NCBI RefSeq assembly: GCF_001423885.1
Contig: NZ_LMPP01000002.1
Span: forward strand, 690,575 to 754,574
DNA: 64,000 bases
From: Rathayibacter sp. Leaf185
GTDB taxonomy: Bacteria; Actinomycetota; Actinomycetes; Actinomycetales; Microbacteriaceae
Reading direction: 5' to 3'
Shown: positions 27,802 through 36,278 of the stretch, piece by piece
How the letters are laid out: every line of letters starts with the position of its first letter
How positions within the stretch are numbered: position 1 is the first letter of the stretch
Notes under the pieces: generated by a model
Told to the model about the DNA's origin: nothing
Seen by the model: the letters and a program-made list of their open reading frames with translations, nothing else
Database searches by the model: none
Translations under genes and position numbers: made by a program

Positions 27802-29289
27802 GTGAACTCCTCGGAACCGGTCGACGTCGCCCTCATCGGAGGCGGCATCATGAGCGCCACGCTCGGTGCCCTCCTCACCAAGCTCCAGCCCGACTGGACC
27901 ATCGCCGCCTACGAGCGGCTCGGAGACGTCGCGCAGGAGTCGTCGAACCCGTGGAACAACGCGGGCACGGGCCACGCGGCTCTCTGCGAGCTGAACTACA
28001 TGCCCGAGGCGGCCGACGGCTCCGTCGATCCCGCCAAGGCGATCCAGATCAACGAGCAGTTCCAGATCTCGCGCCAGTTCTGGTCGAGCCTCGTCGAGGC
28101 CGGTGACATCCGCGAGCCCTCGAGCTTCATCAACACCACGCCGCACATGACCTTCGTGCACGGCGAGGCCAACGTCGAGTACCTCCGCAAGCGCTACGAG
28201 GCTCTGAAGGACCAGCCGCTCTTCGCCGGCATGGAGTTCACCGAGAGCATCAAGACCATCCACGAGTGGGCGCCCCTGCTGATGGAGCAGCGCCCCGCCG
28301 GTGGCGGCCCCTACGCCGCCACGCGGATCCCGGCCGGGACCGATGTCGACTTCGGCGCGCTGACGCACCAGCTCTTCGATCACGTCGTGGCCCACGGAGG
28401 CACGCTCGACACCGGTCACGAGGTCACGAACGTCACCCGCCAGAAGGACGGCACGTGGCGCCTCGACCTCAAGCAGGTCGTCGGAGGCACGCCCAAGCGC
28501 GTCACTGCGCGCTTCGTCTTCGTCGGCGCGGGCGGCGGCGCCCTGCACCTGCTGCAGAAGTCGGGCATCCCGGAGATCAAGGGCTTCGGCGGCTTCCCGA
28601 TCTCGGGGCAGTTCCTCCGGACCGACGACCCCGAGCTCGTCGCCAAGCACCAGGCGAAGGTCTACGGCAAGGCGGCCGTCGGTGCGCCCCCGATGTCGGT
28701 GCCCCACCTCGACACCCGCATGGTCGACGGCCAGGCCTCCCTCCTCTTCGGCCCGTACGCCGGCTTCACGCCCAAGTTCCTCAAGCGCGGGTCCTGGCTC
28801 GACCTGCCGCTCTCGATCCGCCCTCACAACATCGGCCCGATGCTCGCGGTCGCCCGCGACAACCTCGACCTGATGAAGTACCTGCTCGGCGAGGTGCTCG
28901 CCGGGAGGTCGAAGAAGCTGAAGGCGCTGCGCGAGTTCCTGCCGACGGCCCGCTCGGAGGACTGGTACCTGATCACTGCCGGCCAGCGCGTCCAGGTGAT
29001 GAAGAAGGACGAGAAGAAGGGCGGCGTGCTGCAGTTCGGCACCGAGGTCATCACGGGCGCCGACGGCACGATCGCCGGGCTGCTCGGTGCCTCGCCGGGA
29101 GCCTCGACCGCCGTGCCGATCATGCTCGACATCGTCAAGCGCTGCTTCCCTGACCGCATGAAGGCCTGGGAGCCGCGCATCCGCTCGCTGGTGCCGAGCT
29201 ACGGCTCGACGCTCAACGACGCCCCCGAGGTCGCGGAGCGGACCGTCAGCGCGACCTCCGAGGCCCTGGAGCTGACCGCCTCGGTCTGA
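27802..29289 (+). CDS. mqo: Malate:quinone oxidoreductase
   Basis: A 495-residue FAD-dependent, membrane-associated enzyme that oxidises malate to oxaloacetate and passes electrons to the quinone pool, bypassing soluble malate dehydrogenase. VDVALIGGGIMSATLGALL is the FAD-binding motif; NPWNNAGTGHAALCELNY, the family block near residue 45-65, and GASPGASTAVPIMLDIV near the C-terminus are diagnostic for Mqo. The GTG at 27802 gives a normal N-terminus; an upstream ATG extension would be low-quality coding. The start follows a TAAACT -10 element rather than a Shine-Dalgarno. Confidence 0.96.
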   Translation: MNSSEPVDVALIGGGIMSATLGALLTKLQPDWTIAAYERLGDVAQESSNPWNNAGTGHAALCELNYMPEAADGSVDPAKAIQINEQFQISRQFWSSLVEAGDIREPSSFINTTPHMTFVHGEANVEYLRKRYEALKDQPLFAGMEFTESIKTIHEWAPLLMEQRPAGGGPYAATRIPAGTDVDFGALTHQLFDHVVAHGGTLDTGHEVTNVTRQKDGTWRLDLKQVVGGTPKRVTARFVFVGAGGGALHLLQKSGIPEIKGFGGFPISGQFLRTDDPELVAKHQAKVYGKAAVGAPPMSVPHLDTRMVDGQASLLFGPYAGFTPKFLKRGSWLDLPLSIRPHNIGPMLAVARDNLDLMKYLLGEVLAGRSKKLKALREFLPTARSEDWYLITAGQRVQVMKKDEKKGGVLQFGTEVITGADGTIAGLLGASPGASTAVPIMLDIVKRCFPDRMKAWEPRIRSLVPSYGSTLNDAPEVAERTVSATSEALELTASV

Positions 29290-29314
29290 ATCGCGCCTGC
29301 TCCGTCTCCATGGT

Positions 29315-29330
29315 TCGAACGTATGTTCTA
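29315..29330. promoter_or_regulatory. SOS box (LexA site)
   Basis: TCGAAC-GTAT-GTTCTA matches the actinobacterial LexA consensus TCGAAC-N4-GTTCGA at 11 of 12 defined positions. It is 8 bp before the ATG at 29339, and its core GAAC-N4-GTTC is perfect. It overlaps a -10-like TATGTT (29322-29327), so LexA binding would block transcription of the radical SAM gene. Confidence 0.82.
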
Positions 29331-29338
29331 ATTGCTCC

Positions 29339-30481
29339 ATGAGGTGGAGCGGGCAGGCGGTCGGGGCGGCCGACGACAGCGCGCTCCCCGGGCTGGTCCG
29401 GATCTCGGACCTGGTGCGTACGGTCCGGACGCCCGAGTTCGACGGCATCACCTTCTACGAGGTGCTCGCGAAGTCGGCGCTCAACCGGGTGCACACCTCG
29501 TCGAAGATGCCCTTCGGGTGGACCATCAACCCGATGCGAGGCTGCACCCACGCCTGCACCTACTGCTTCGCGCGCCCCACGCACGAGTACCTCGAGTTCG
29601 ACGGCGGCCGCGACTTCGACTCGCAGATCGTCGTCAAGGTCAACGTCGCGGAGGTGCTCACCCGTGAGCTGGCGAGGCCGAGCTGGGAGCGGCACCCGGT
29701 CGCGCTCGGCACCAACACCGATCCCTACCAGCGGGCGGAGGGCCGGTACCGGCTGATGCCAGGCATCATCGCCGCGCTCGCCGCCTCGGGGACCCCGCTC
29801 TCGATCCTGACCAAGGGATCGCTCCTGCGCCGCGACCTCCCGCTCCTGCGCGAGGCGGCCGAGCACGTGCCGGTCGATCTGGGCCTCTCGATCGCCGTGT
29901 GGGACGAAGAGCTCCAGCACTCCGTCGAGCCCGGTGCGCCCTCGGCCGCCGCGCGCCTGGCCACGGTCACCGCCGCACGCGAGGCGGGCTTCGAGTGCTC
30001 GGTCTTCCTCATGCCGATCCTGCCGTTCCTCACCGACACGAAGGCGCACCTCGACGCCTCGCTGCGAGCGTGCCGGGCGGCCGGCGCCAGCTCGATCATG
30101 TACTCGGCGCTCTATCTCAAGCCCGGGGTGAAGGAGTGGTTCCTGCAGTGGCTGGCGCACGAGCACCCCGAGCTCCTCGACCGCTACCGCTCCCTCTATC
30201 CGGGTCGCTCCGCCTACGCGCCCGTCGAGTACCGGCGCTGGCTGTCCGAGCGGATCCGTCCGCTGATGCGCGCCCATCGACTCGAGCGCGGCGAGGAGGA
30301 TCCGGCGACCGGCTCGATGCGCTCCTCGGCGCTGCGCCCCTCCACGCTGGGATCGCTGGGGACGCTCCGGACTCTCGGGGGAGAGCGGCGCTCGCTCCAG
30401 CACGACGGCCTCCTCGCCGAGGAGCTCGGGCCGGCTGGAGCCGCGATGCTGCCGGGCGTGGGCCAGCCGACGCTGTTCTGA
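29339..30481 (+). CDS. Rv2578c-family radical SAM protein, SOS-controlled
   Basis: A 380-residue radical SAM enzyme related to mycobacterial Rv2578c and, more distantly, to SplB-type DNA photoproduct lyases. The Fe-S cluster motif CTHACTYC (CxxxCxxC) is at about residues 65-72, preceded by the family segment GWTINPMRGC; GTNTDPYQRAE and SVFLMPILPFLTD are further conserved blocks. The C-terminal 70 residues are low-complexity and end in GQPTLF, which fits the sliding-clamp-binding motif (QxxLF). The gene is preceded by an SOS box, so induction by DNA damage is expected. The substrate is unknown; DNA lesion repair is the natural hypothesis. Confidence 0.87.
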   Translation: MRWSGQAVGAADDSALPGLVRISDLVRTVRTPEFDGITFYEVLAKSALNRVHTSSKMPFGWTINPMRGCTHACTYCFARPTHEYLEFDGGRDFDSQIVVKVNVAEVLTRELARPSWERHPVALGTNTDPYQRAEGRYRLMPGIIAALAASGTPLSILTKGSLLRRDLPLLREAAEHVPVDLGLSIAVWDEELQHSVEPGAPSAAARLATVTAAREAGFECSVFLMPILPFLTDTKAHLDASLRACRAAGASSIMYSALYLKPGVKEWFLQWLAHEHPELLDRYRSLYPGRSAYAPVEYRRWLSERIRPLMRAHRLERGEEDPATGSMRSSALRPSTLGSLGTLRTLGGERRSLQHDGLLAEELGPAGAAMLPGVGQPTLF

Positions 30482-30530
30482 CGCTCGATCCCGATGCTCA
30501 CCGCGCCGGCCGCGCCTTCGTGGCCGCGAT

Positions 30531-30536
30531 TAGGAT
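30531..30536 (+). promoter_or_regulatory. -10 hexamer TAGGAT before LuxR-type gene
   Basis: TAGGAT ends 6 nt before ATG 30543; no Shine-Dalgarno. Confidence 0.5.
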
Positions 30537-30542
30537 CGACCC

Positions 30543-31244
30543 ATGGTCACCCGCTCCGGTGAGCCCTCGTCCGGCTCCTCTGCCCGGAGCGACGACGACG
30601 CCCCCCGCCCCGTGCGCCTCGGCCTCCTCGACGACCACGAACTGCTTCTGGACAGCATGAGCAGCTGGATCCAGGCCCACGCACCCGATTTCGAGCTCGT
30701 CGTCCGCGCCGGGACCTGGATGGAGCTCGTCACCAGCACAGTGTTCCCCACGCAGCTCGTGATCATGGACTTCGAGCTGCGTGAGCCGATCTCGATCGAA
30801 GCGCGGATCCGGACCTGCCGGGCGGCGGGGGCCACGGTCGTCGTGCTCTCCGAGCGCGAGGACGACGAGGTCAGGGAGCGCTCGCTCCGAGCCGGCGCCG
30901 CCCGCCACCTCACGAAGGCGCAGCCCCTGCGCGAGGTGATGGAGAGCGCGCGCTCAGCGATGGAGATGCGCTCGGTCGCGGGGTCGCCCGCCCCGTGGCG
31001 CCCCCTCCCGATCGGTGTCCCCGCTCACCAGCGCCCCCGGCTGAGTGCGGGCGAGCTCGAGGCGCTCCGCCTCTACGTCGCGGGCGCGAGCACGCCGGAG
31101 GTGGCGGCGAGGATGAACGTGCAGTTCGAGACCGCGAAGACCTACCTCCGCCGCGTCCGCCAGAAGTACGTCAAGATCGGACGTCCGGCGAGTCGGCGGG
31201 CCGAGCTGATCCGTCGCGCCGCCGAGGACGGATTCCTCGAGTGA
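30543..31244 (+). CDS. LuxR/NarL-type response regulator
   Basis: A 233-residue two-domain regulator. After a 20-residue disordered N-terminus comes a receiver-like domain (RLGLLDDHELLLDSM with the acidic pair, LVIMDFELREP with the candidate phospho-Asp, and LTKAQP with the conserved Lys). Residues about 165-230 form a LuxR helix-turn-helix (LSAGELEALRLYVAGASTPEVA, then VQFETAKTYLRRVRQKY). The TP(L/M)-type features of a standard receiver are reduced, so phosphorylation may be weak or absent. No sensor kinase is adjacent, making it an orphan regulator; the output genes are unknown. Confidence 0.82.
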   Translation: MVTRSGEPSSGSSARSDDDAPRPVRLGLLDDHELLLDSMSSWIQAHAPDFELVVRAGTWMELVTSTVFPTQLVIMDFELREPISIEARIRTCRAAGATVVVLSEREDDEVRERSLRAGAARHLTKAQPLREVMESARSAMEMRSVAGSPAPWRPLPIGVPAHQRPRLSAGELEALRLYVAGASTPEVAARMNVQFETAKTYLRRVRQKYVKIGRPASRRAELIRRAAEDGFLE

Positions 31245-31290
31245 CCACCCGGGTGCGGCTCCGACCTGTGCGAGAGAGCTGAGGGATCCG

Positions 31291-31899
31291 ATGGCCAAGC
31301 TGTACTTCCGGTACGGAGCGATGAACAGCGGCAAGAGCACCTCCCTGCTGCAGGCCGCCTTCAACTACGAGGAGCGCGGGCACCGGGTCCTCCTGGCGAA
31401 GCCGGCGGTCGACACGAAGGGCGACGAGCTCATCGTGTCGCGGCTCGGCGTGACCCGTCCGGTGGACATCCTGTTCCACCCCGGCGAGGATCCGGTCGCC
31501 GTCTTCACGAGCGCGCGCGCCCGCGTCCTCGCCGAGTCCGCGCGCGACGTCAGTGCGCTGCTCGTCGACGAGGCGCAGTTCCTCCCCGAGGACCACGTCG
31601 ACGACCTGCTGAGGATCGCCATCCTCGAGAACGTGCCCGTGCTCGCCTACGGCATCCGCACCGACTTCAGAACGGCCGCATTCCCCGGGAGCAGGCGGCT
31701 CCTCGAGATCGCGCACAGCCTCGAGGAGCTCAAGACGATCTGCCGCTGCGGTCGCAAGGCGATCTTCAACGGCCGCGTCGTCGACGGCCGATTCGTCTTC
31801 GACGGCGACCAGGTCGCGATCGACGGCGCCGAGGTCACCTACGAAGCACTGTGCGGCTCGTGCTATCTGCAGGAGAGCCGCGGCCGCCTGAGAGGGTAG
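31291..31899 (+). CDS. tdk: Thymidine kinase
   Basis: A 202-residue type II thymidine kinase phosphorylating thymidine for salvage. MAKLYFRYGAMNSGKSTSLLQ carries the P-loop, LLVDEAQFLPEDHVDDL the Walker B and catalytic Glu, AYGIRTDFRTAAFPGS the lasso/nucleoside region, and a zinc ribbon is formed by CRCGRKA and CGSCYLQ. ATG 31291 has GAGGGA 5 nt upstream. It stands alone 46 bp after the LuxR-type gene. Confidence 0.95.
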   Translation: MAKLYFRYGAMNSGKSTSLLQAAFNYEERGHRVLLAKPAVDTKGDELIVSRLGVTRPVDILFHPGEDPVAVFTSARARVLAESARDVSALLVDEAQFLPEDHVDDLLRIAILENVPVLAYGIRTDFRTAAFPGSRRLLEIAHSLEELKTICRCGRKAIFNGRVVDGRFVFDGDQVAIDGAEVTYEALCGSCYLQESRGRLRG

Positions 31900-32042
31900 G
31901 GTGTCGAGGATCCCTCGATCCCGCGACACCCCTCCGAAACGAGGATGTGGGTAGCCTTGCGGGCGTGACATCACCGGAAACGGAAGTACGCCTTTCGCAG
32001 CAGCAGGCGGGGTCGGATCAGCAGAAGAGGTCAGGGGGATCG

Positions 32043-33527
32043 ATGACGGCGCAGGGCATCACGCCGAAGCGCCGTCCGTCGTGGGAGCAGGACTACCGCC
32101 GACGCCTCCTCCTCTCCGACGTCATCGCGATCGTCGTCTCGGTCTTCGGCACGCAGCTCGTCTGGTTCGATCTGAACCTCAACTCCGATGTCGGGTTCAA
32201 CAACCCTGTCGACATCGCCATCAACTACACCTGGGTCTCGGTCGTCCTCTCGGTCGCCTGGCTCCTCGCGCTGCAGGTCTTCGACACGCGCGACCGCCGC
32301 ATCGTCGGCACCGGCTACGTCGAGTACCGCCGGATCGTCGACGCCTCGATCTGGCTGTTCGGCATCGTCGCGATCATCGCCTACCTGCTGCAGATCCTGC
32401 TCGCCCGCGGCTACATCATCACCGCGTTCCCCTTCGGGATCCTGCTCATCTGCGTCGGCCGGCTGGGCTGGCGCTCCTGGCTCACCCGCCAGCGCCGCGA
32501 CGGCCGCTTCGCGAACCAGGTCATCCTGCTCGGCTCCCGCGCGAGCGTGCTCCACACCGCGCGCGAGCTCCGTCGCGGTACCGAGGCCGGCTACAAGCTG
32601 GTCGGCGCCGTCTCGACGTCGCCGGGCGGGGCGGAGGCGCTGGGCGCCGAGGAGGAGCTGTCGGGCCTCACGCTCCACGGCTTCACGGGCGTCGACGGTG
32701 TCCGCGCCGTCATGGACGCCACGGGAGCCGACACGGTCGTCGTCACGAGCTCCGACGAGCTCGCCCCGCAACGCATCCGCGAGCTGAGCTGGACCCTCGA
32801 GCCCGGCCGGGAGCACCTCGTCGTCGCACCGAGCCTCACCGACATCGGCGGTCCCCGCATCCACACCCGCCCCGTCGCGGGCCTCCCGCTGATCCACGTC
32901 GAGACCCCGCGGTTCGACGGACGTCAGCGCTTCGCGAAGCGGCTCTTCGACATCGCGGCGTCGACTCTGCTGATCATCCTCAGTGCGCCCGTCCTCGTCG
33001 TGGTGGCGATCCTGGTCAAGGCGACGAGCCCGGGGCCGATCCTGTTCCGTCAGGAGCGCATCGGCCTGAACGGTGCGACCTTCGAGATGCTGAAGTTCCG
33101 CTCCATGGTCGTCGATGCCGAGGCCCGTCTCGCGGCGCTCGCGGCGCAGCAGCGCGACGAGGGCAACTCGGTCCTCTTCAAGATGGCGAAGGACCCCCGC
33201 GTCACGAAGGTCGGCACGGTGCTCCGCCGCTTCAGCCTCGACGAGCTGCCGCAGTTCCTGAACGTCTTCCGCGGCGACATGTCGCTGATCGGTCCTCGCC
33301 CGCCGCTCGCGCGCGAGGTCGAGCAGTACGAGGAGCACGTGCACCGCCGCTTCCTGATGAAGCCGGGCATCACCGGTCTCTGGCAGGTCAGCGGGCGCTC
33401 GAACCTCTCGTGGGAGGACACCGTCCGTCTCGATCTGTACTACGTCGAGAACTGGTCGATGACGGGCGACCTGATCATCCTCTTCAAGACCGCACGCGCC
33501 GTCCTCGCGCGGGACGGAGCGTATTGA
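32043..33527 (+). CDS. Polyprenyl-phosphate sugar-1-phosphate transferase (EPS initiation)
   Basis: A 494-residue membrane enzyme that loads the first sugar phosphate onto undecaprenyl phosphate to start exopolysaccharide repeat units. Four to five N-terminal membrane helices (starting LLLSDVIAIVVSVFG) and a CoA-binding-like cytosolic segment precede the catalytic domain at about residues 305-494: KRLFDIAAS, TSPGPILFRQERIG, FEMLKFRSMVVDAE, DELPQFLNVFRGDMSLIGPRPP and MKPGITGLWQVSGRS. ATG 32043 is preferred: AGGGGG lies 4 nt upstream and the 26 codons before it have poor G/C at third positions. An in-frame GTG at 31965 with TAGCCT 7 nt upstream is the alternative. Confidence 0.9.
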   Translation: MTAQGITPKRRPSWEQDYRRRLLLSDVIAIVVSVFGTQLVWFDLNLNSDVGFNNPVDIAINYTWVSVVLSVAWLLALQVFDTRDRRIVGTGYVEYRRIVDASIWLFGIVAIIAYLLQILLARGYIITAFPFGILLICVGRLGWRSWLTRQRRDGRFANQVILLGSRASVLHTARELRRGTEAGYKLVGAVSTSPGGAEALGAEEELSGLTLHGFTGVDGVRAVMDATGADTVVVTSSDELAPQRIRELSWTLEPGREHLVVAPSLTDIGGPRIHTRPVAGLPLIHVETPRFDGRQRFAKRLFDIAASTLLIILSAPVLVVVAILVKATSPGPILFRQERIGLNGATFEMLKFRSMVVDAEARLAALAAQQRDEGNSVLFKMAKDPRVTKVGTVLRRFSLDELPQFLNVFRGDMSLIGPRPPLAREVEQYEEHVHRRFLMKPGITGLWQVSGRSNLSWEDTVRLDLYYVENWSMTGDLIILFKTARAVLARDGAY

Positions 33528-33562
33528 TCGGCACCGCTGTCACGGCCCACTCCACGAGGAGC

Positions 33563-34711
33563 ATGTCGATCGCCGTCCTCGAGGTCCCCTTCCGGGTCGA
33601 CTTCGGACCGGGTCTCGACGAGGCCGACGTCCAGCGGATCACGGCGAGCTGGTCCTCCTGCGCCGGCGCTCCCGACGACACCGCACTGGTCGTGCACGCC
33701 GACGTGATCGTCGACGGCGCCTCTCGCCCGTCCACCGGGATCCGCGTCCACACCCGCTCGGTCGCACAGCTCGAGGAGTCGCTCACGTCGACCCTCACCG
33801 TCGAGGCGATCGGCGTCCGCCGGCACGATCTGCTCATGCTGCACGCCTGCGGCATGGCGGCCGAGGACGGTCGCGTGCTCGCCTTCGTCGCGGCCTCGGG
33901 CACGGGCAAGACGACGATCGCGCGCGCCCTCGGCACGCGCTTCGGATACGTCACCGACGAGACGGTCGGAGTGACTCCCACCGGGCGCGTGCTGCCCTAC
34001 CCCAAACCGCTCTCGGTGAAGCCGCTCACCGGCTCGGCGCCGAAGGCCCAGCTGGCGCCGGACTCGATCGGCCTCCGGCCGATTCCGAAGGCGCCGCTGG
34101 TGCTGGCCGGCGTCGTCCTGCTCGACCGCCGCGAGCACGTCGAGGTGCCGCGCCTCGAGGCGGTGGATCCGATCGAGGCGATCGACCTGCTCGTCCCGCA
34201 GACCTCCTATCTCTCCGCGCGTCCGCGGCCTCTCACCGATCTGGTCGAGACGCTGCGCGGGCTCGGCGGCGTGACACGCCTCGTCTACTCCGAGGCGACC
34301 GGCGCCCTCGATCTCGTCGAGGCGGCGTTCGCCACCGTCGCCGTCGATGCTCCGGACGCCTGGAACGAGATCCTGTCGCTGGGGCTCGAGACGCCCGACG
34401 CGCCGGTCGGCGGGCTCCTCGTCCGCGCGCCGGTCGACGACGCGATCCTCCTCGCCGGCGGAGAGCTGGTCGTGTTCTGCGACAACAGACTCGCGCGCCT
34501 CGAGGGCATCGGCCCGGCTCTCTGGCACCTGACGGGCGAGGCGATCAGCGCCGATGAGCTCGTCGAGGCCGTCGTCACGTCGGTCGGGCCCGCCCCCGAG
34601 GGCGTCGATGCGCGGGCAGCGGTCAGCGCCGCTCTGGTCGAGCTGATGGCGCTCGGCGTGATCACGAGGACGCCTGCATCCGCACCCACCCCCGATGGGG
34701 TGCACGCATGA
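33563..34711 (+). CDS. HPr-kinase/PqqD-like P-loop protein in EPS cassette
   Basis: About 382 residues, function unknown. The middle has an HPr-kinase-like P-loop, FVAASGTGKTTIARALGTRFG, followed by VTDETVGVTPTG and PYPKPLSVK, as in HprK-related ATPases; the region DAILLAGGELVVFCDN to AALVELMALGVI near the C-terminus resembles a PqqD-like winged helix. Such proteins often occur in RiPP or polysaccharide loci. The start is uncertain: ATG 33563 has its purine run almost touching, whereas TTG 33524 overlaps the previous stop (TTGA) and has GGAG 4 nt upstream, adding MIGTAVTAHSTRS. The position between the sugar transferase and the BY-kinase suggests a kinase or regulatory role in polysaccharide synthesis (inference). 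Confidence 0.72.
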   Translation: MSIAVLEVPFRVDFGPGLDEADVQRITASWSSCAGAPDDTALVVHADVIVDGASRPSTGIRVHTRSVAQLEESLTSTLTVEAIGVRRHDLLMLHACGMAAEDGRVLAFVAASGTGKTTIARALGTRFGYVTDETVGVTPTGRVLPYPKPLSVKPLTGSAPKAQLAPDSIGLRPIPKAPLVLAGVVLLDRREHVEVPRLEAVDPIEAIDLLVPQTSYLSARPRPLTDLVETLRGLGGVTRLVYSEATGALDLVEAAFATVAVDAPDAWNEILSLGLETPDAPVGGLLVRAPVDDAILLAGGELVVFCDNRLARLEGIGPALWHLTGEAISADELVEAVVTSVGPAPEGVDARAAVSAALVELMALGVITRTPASAPTPDGVHA

Positions 34712-34813
34712 CGTGCCGGGAAACAGGCCCGATACACGCCTGTGCAATGATTCCAGAGCTATCCGCCCCCGAAGGCCGTACACCGCTCCGAACCAGTGAA
34801 GGAACTTGACACT

Positions 34814-36268
34814 GTGGAACTTAGAGACGTCCTCCGGCTTCTCCGCGATCACTGGCTGGCGATCGTCGCAGCAATCCTCCTGGGCACTCTCCTCGCCTTC
34901 GGCTGGTCCCTGACGCAGAAGCCGCGCTACGTGGCCGACTCGCAGGGCATCGTCTCGGTGGACGTCGGCTCGGGCGATCCGAGCCAGGCCGTGTACCTCC
35001 GGCAGATCTCGGCGACGGTCGCCAACTCGAGCCTCAAGACCTACCTCCCTCTCGCGACGTCCCGTGACACCGCCGAGATCGCGATCGAGAACCTCGGCCT
35101 CGACGTCAGCCCGTCGGCGCTGATCTCGGCGATCACGGTCGAGTCCGAGACGGATGCGCCGGTGATGAACATCACCGCCAGCGCATCGACCGCCGAGGGC
35201 GCGCAGAAGCTCGCCGACGCCTGGGTGGCGGCCGTCGCGACGCGCATCCAGCAGATCAACGCCGAGACGGGAGCCGGCGACACCGTCAGCCTCGCCGTGG
35301 TCCAGGCCGCAGCCCTCCCGTCGTCGCCGGCGTACCCGAACCTGCGCCTCGTCCTCGCGATCGGCGCCCTCGCGGGCCTCGTCCTCGGTCTGGTCTACGC
35401 GTTCGTGCGCAACACCCTCGACCGGCGCATCCGCACCGCCGAGATGGTCGAGCGCCTGTTCGACCTCCCCGTGGTCGGCACCCTGCCCGTCGACAAGCGC
35501 TTGAGCGAGACGAACCGCATCGTCCCGGAGGCCGACACCACGGACTACGTGAAGTCCGACGGCAAGCACGCGCTCGCCGAGGCGCTGCGCGAACTGCGGA
35601 CCAACCTGCAGTTCATGAACGTCGACAGCCCGCCCCGCATCATCGTCGTGACGAGCCCGCTGCCCTCGGACGGCAAGTCGACCGTGACGGCGAACCTCGC
35701 CGTGACGCTCGCCGCGTCCGGTCAGCGCACGGTCGTCGTCGACGGCGACCTCCGCAAGCCCACCGTCGCCAAGTCGTTCGGGCTGGTTCCGGGTGTCGGC
35801 CTGACCGATCTGCTGATCGGCAAGGCCGAGCTCCAGGACGTCCTGCAGCCCTGGGGTCCCTCGGGCAACCTGTGGATCCTCGGTGCCGGCTCCATCCCGC
35901 CGAACCCGAGCGAGCTGCTGGGCTCCAACGGGATGGACATCCTCCTGCACGAGATCGCCCGCGAGGCCATCGTGATCGTCGACGCACCGCCGCTCCTGCC
36001 CGTCACCGACGGCGCCATCCTCACGGCCCGCACCGACGGCGCGCTCGTCGTGATCTCGGCCGGCAAGACCACGACCGACGAGCTGGGCAAGGCGATCCAG
36101 AACCTCGAGCGGGTCAGCGGTCACACCCTCGGCGTCATCCTCAACCGCGTGCCCCCCCGTGGGCAGGTCGGCCGGGGCTACGGCTACTACTACACGAGCT
36201 ACTACGGGTCCGAGCGCTCCGGCGCCCGAGCCGAGACGGTGCCCGAGCCCGCGCCGAGCGCCGTCTGA
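34814..36268 (+). CDS. Wzz-type polysaccharide co-polymerase / BY-kinase
   Basis: A 484-residue membrane protein that controls chain length and export of exopolysaccharide. The N-terminal MELRDVLRLLRDHWLAIVAA is a Wzz-domain start with the first transmembrane helix; a second helix (LRLVLAIGALAGLVLGLVYAF) is near residue 185. The cytosolic tyrosine-kinase domain has SPLPSDGKSTVTANLA (Walker A), VVVDGDLRKPTV (Walker A') and IVIVDAPPLLPVTD (Walker B). The C-terminus carries the autophosphorylated tyrosine cluster (GYGYYYTSYYG). GTG 34814 was chosen because AAGGAAC lies 8 nt upstream. The phosphatase gene starts 10 bp after. Confidence 0.93.
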   Translation: MELRDVLRLLRDHWLAIVAAILLGTLLAFGWSLTQKPRYVADSQGIVSVDVGSGDPSQAVYLRQISATVANSSLKTYLPLATSRDTAEIAIENLGLDVSPSALISAITVESETDAPVMNITASASTAEGAQKLADAWVAAVATRIQQINAETGAGDTVSLAVVQAAALPSSPAYPNLRLVLAIGALAGLVLGLVYAFVRNTLDRRIRTAEMVERLFDLPVVGTLPVDKRLSETNRIVPEADTTDYVKSDGKHALAEALRELRTNLQFMNVDSPPRIIVVTSPLPSDGKSTVTANLAVTLAASGQRTVVVDGDLRKPTVAKSFGLVPGVGLTDLLIGKAELQDVLQPWGPSGNLWILGAGSIPPNPSELLGSNGMDILLHEIAREAIVIVDAPPLLPVTDGAILTARTDGALVVISAGKTTTDELGKAIQNLERVSGHTLGVILNRVPPRGQVGRGYGYYYTSYYGSERSGARAETVPEPAPSAV

Positions 36269-36278
36269 GCGGCGGGCG

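Noticed and set aside
32081-33523. Long upstream extension in frame with the HprK/PqqD-like gene
   Set aside because: It lies out of frame within the sugar-transferase gene and is Arg/Pro/Ala shadow sequence; the true gene starts at 33524 or 33563.
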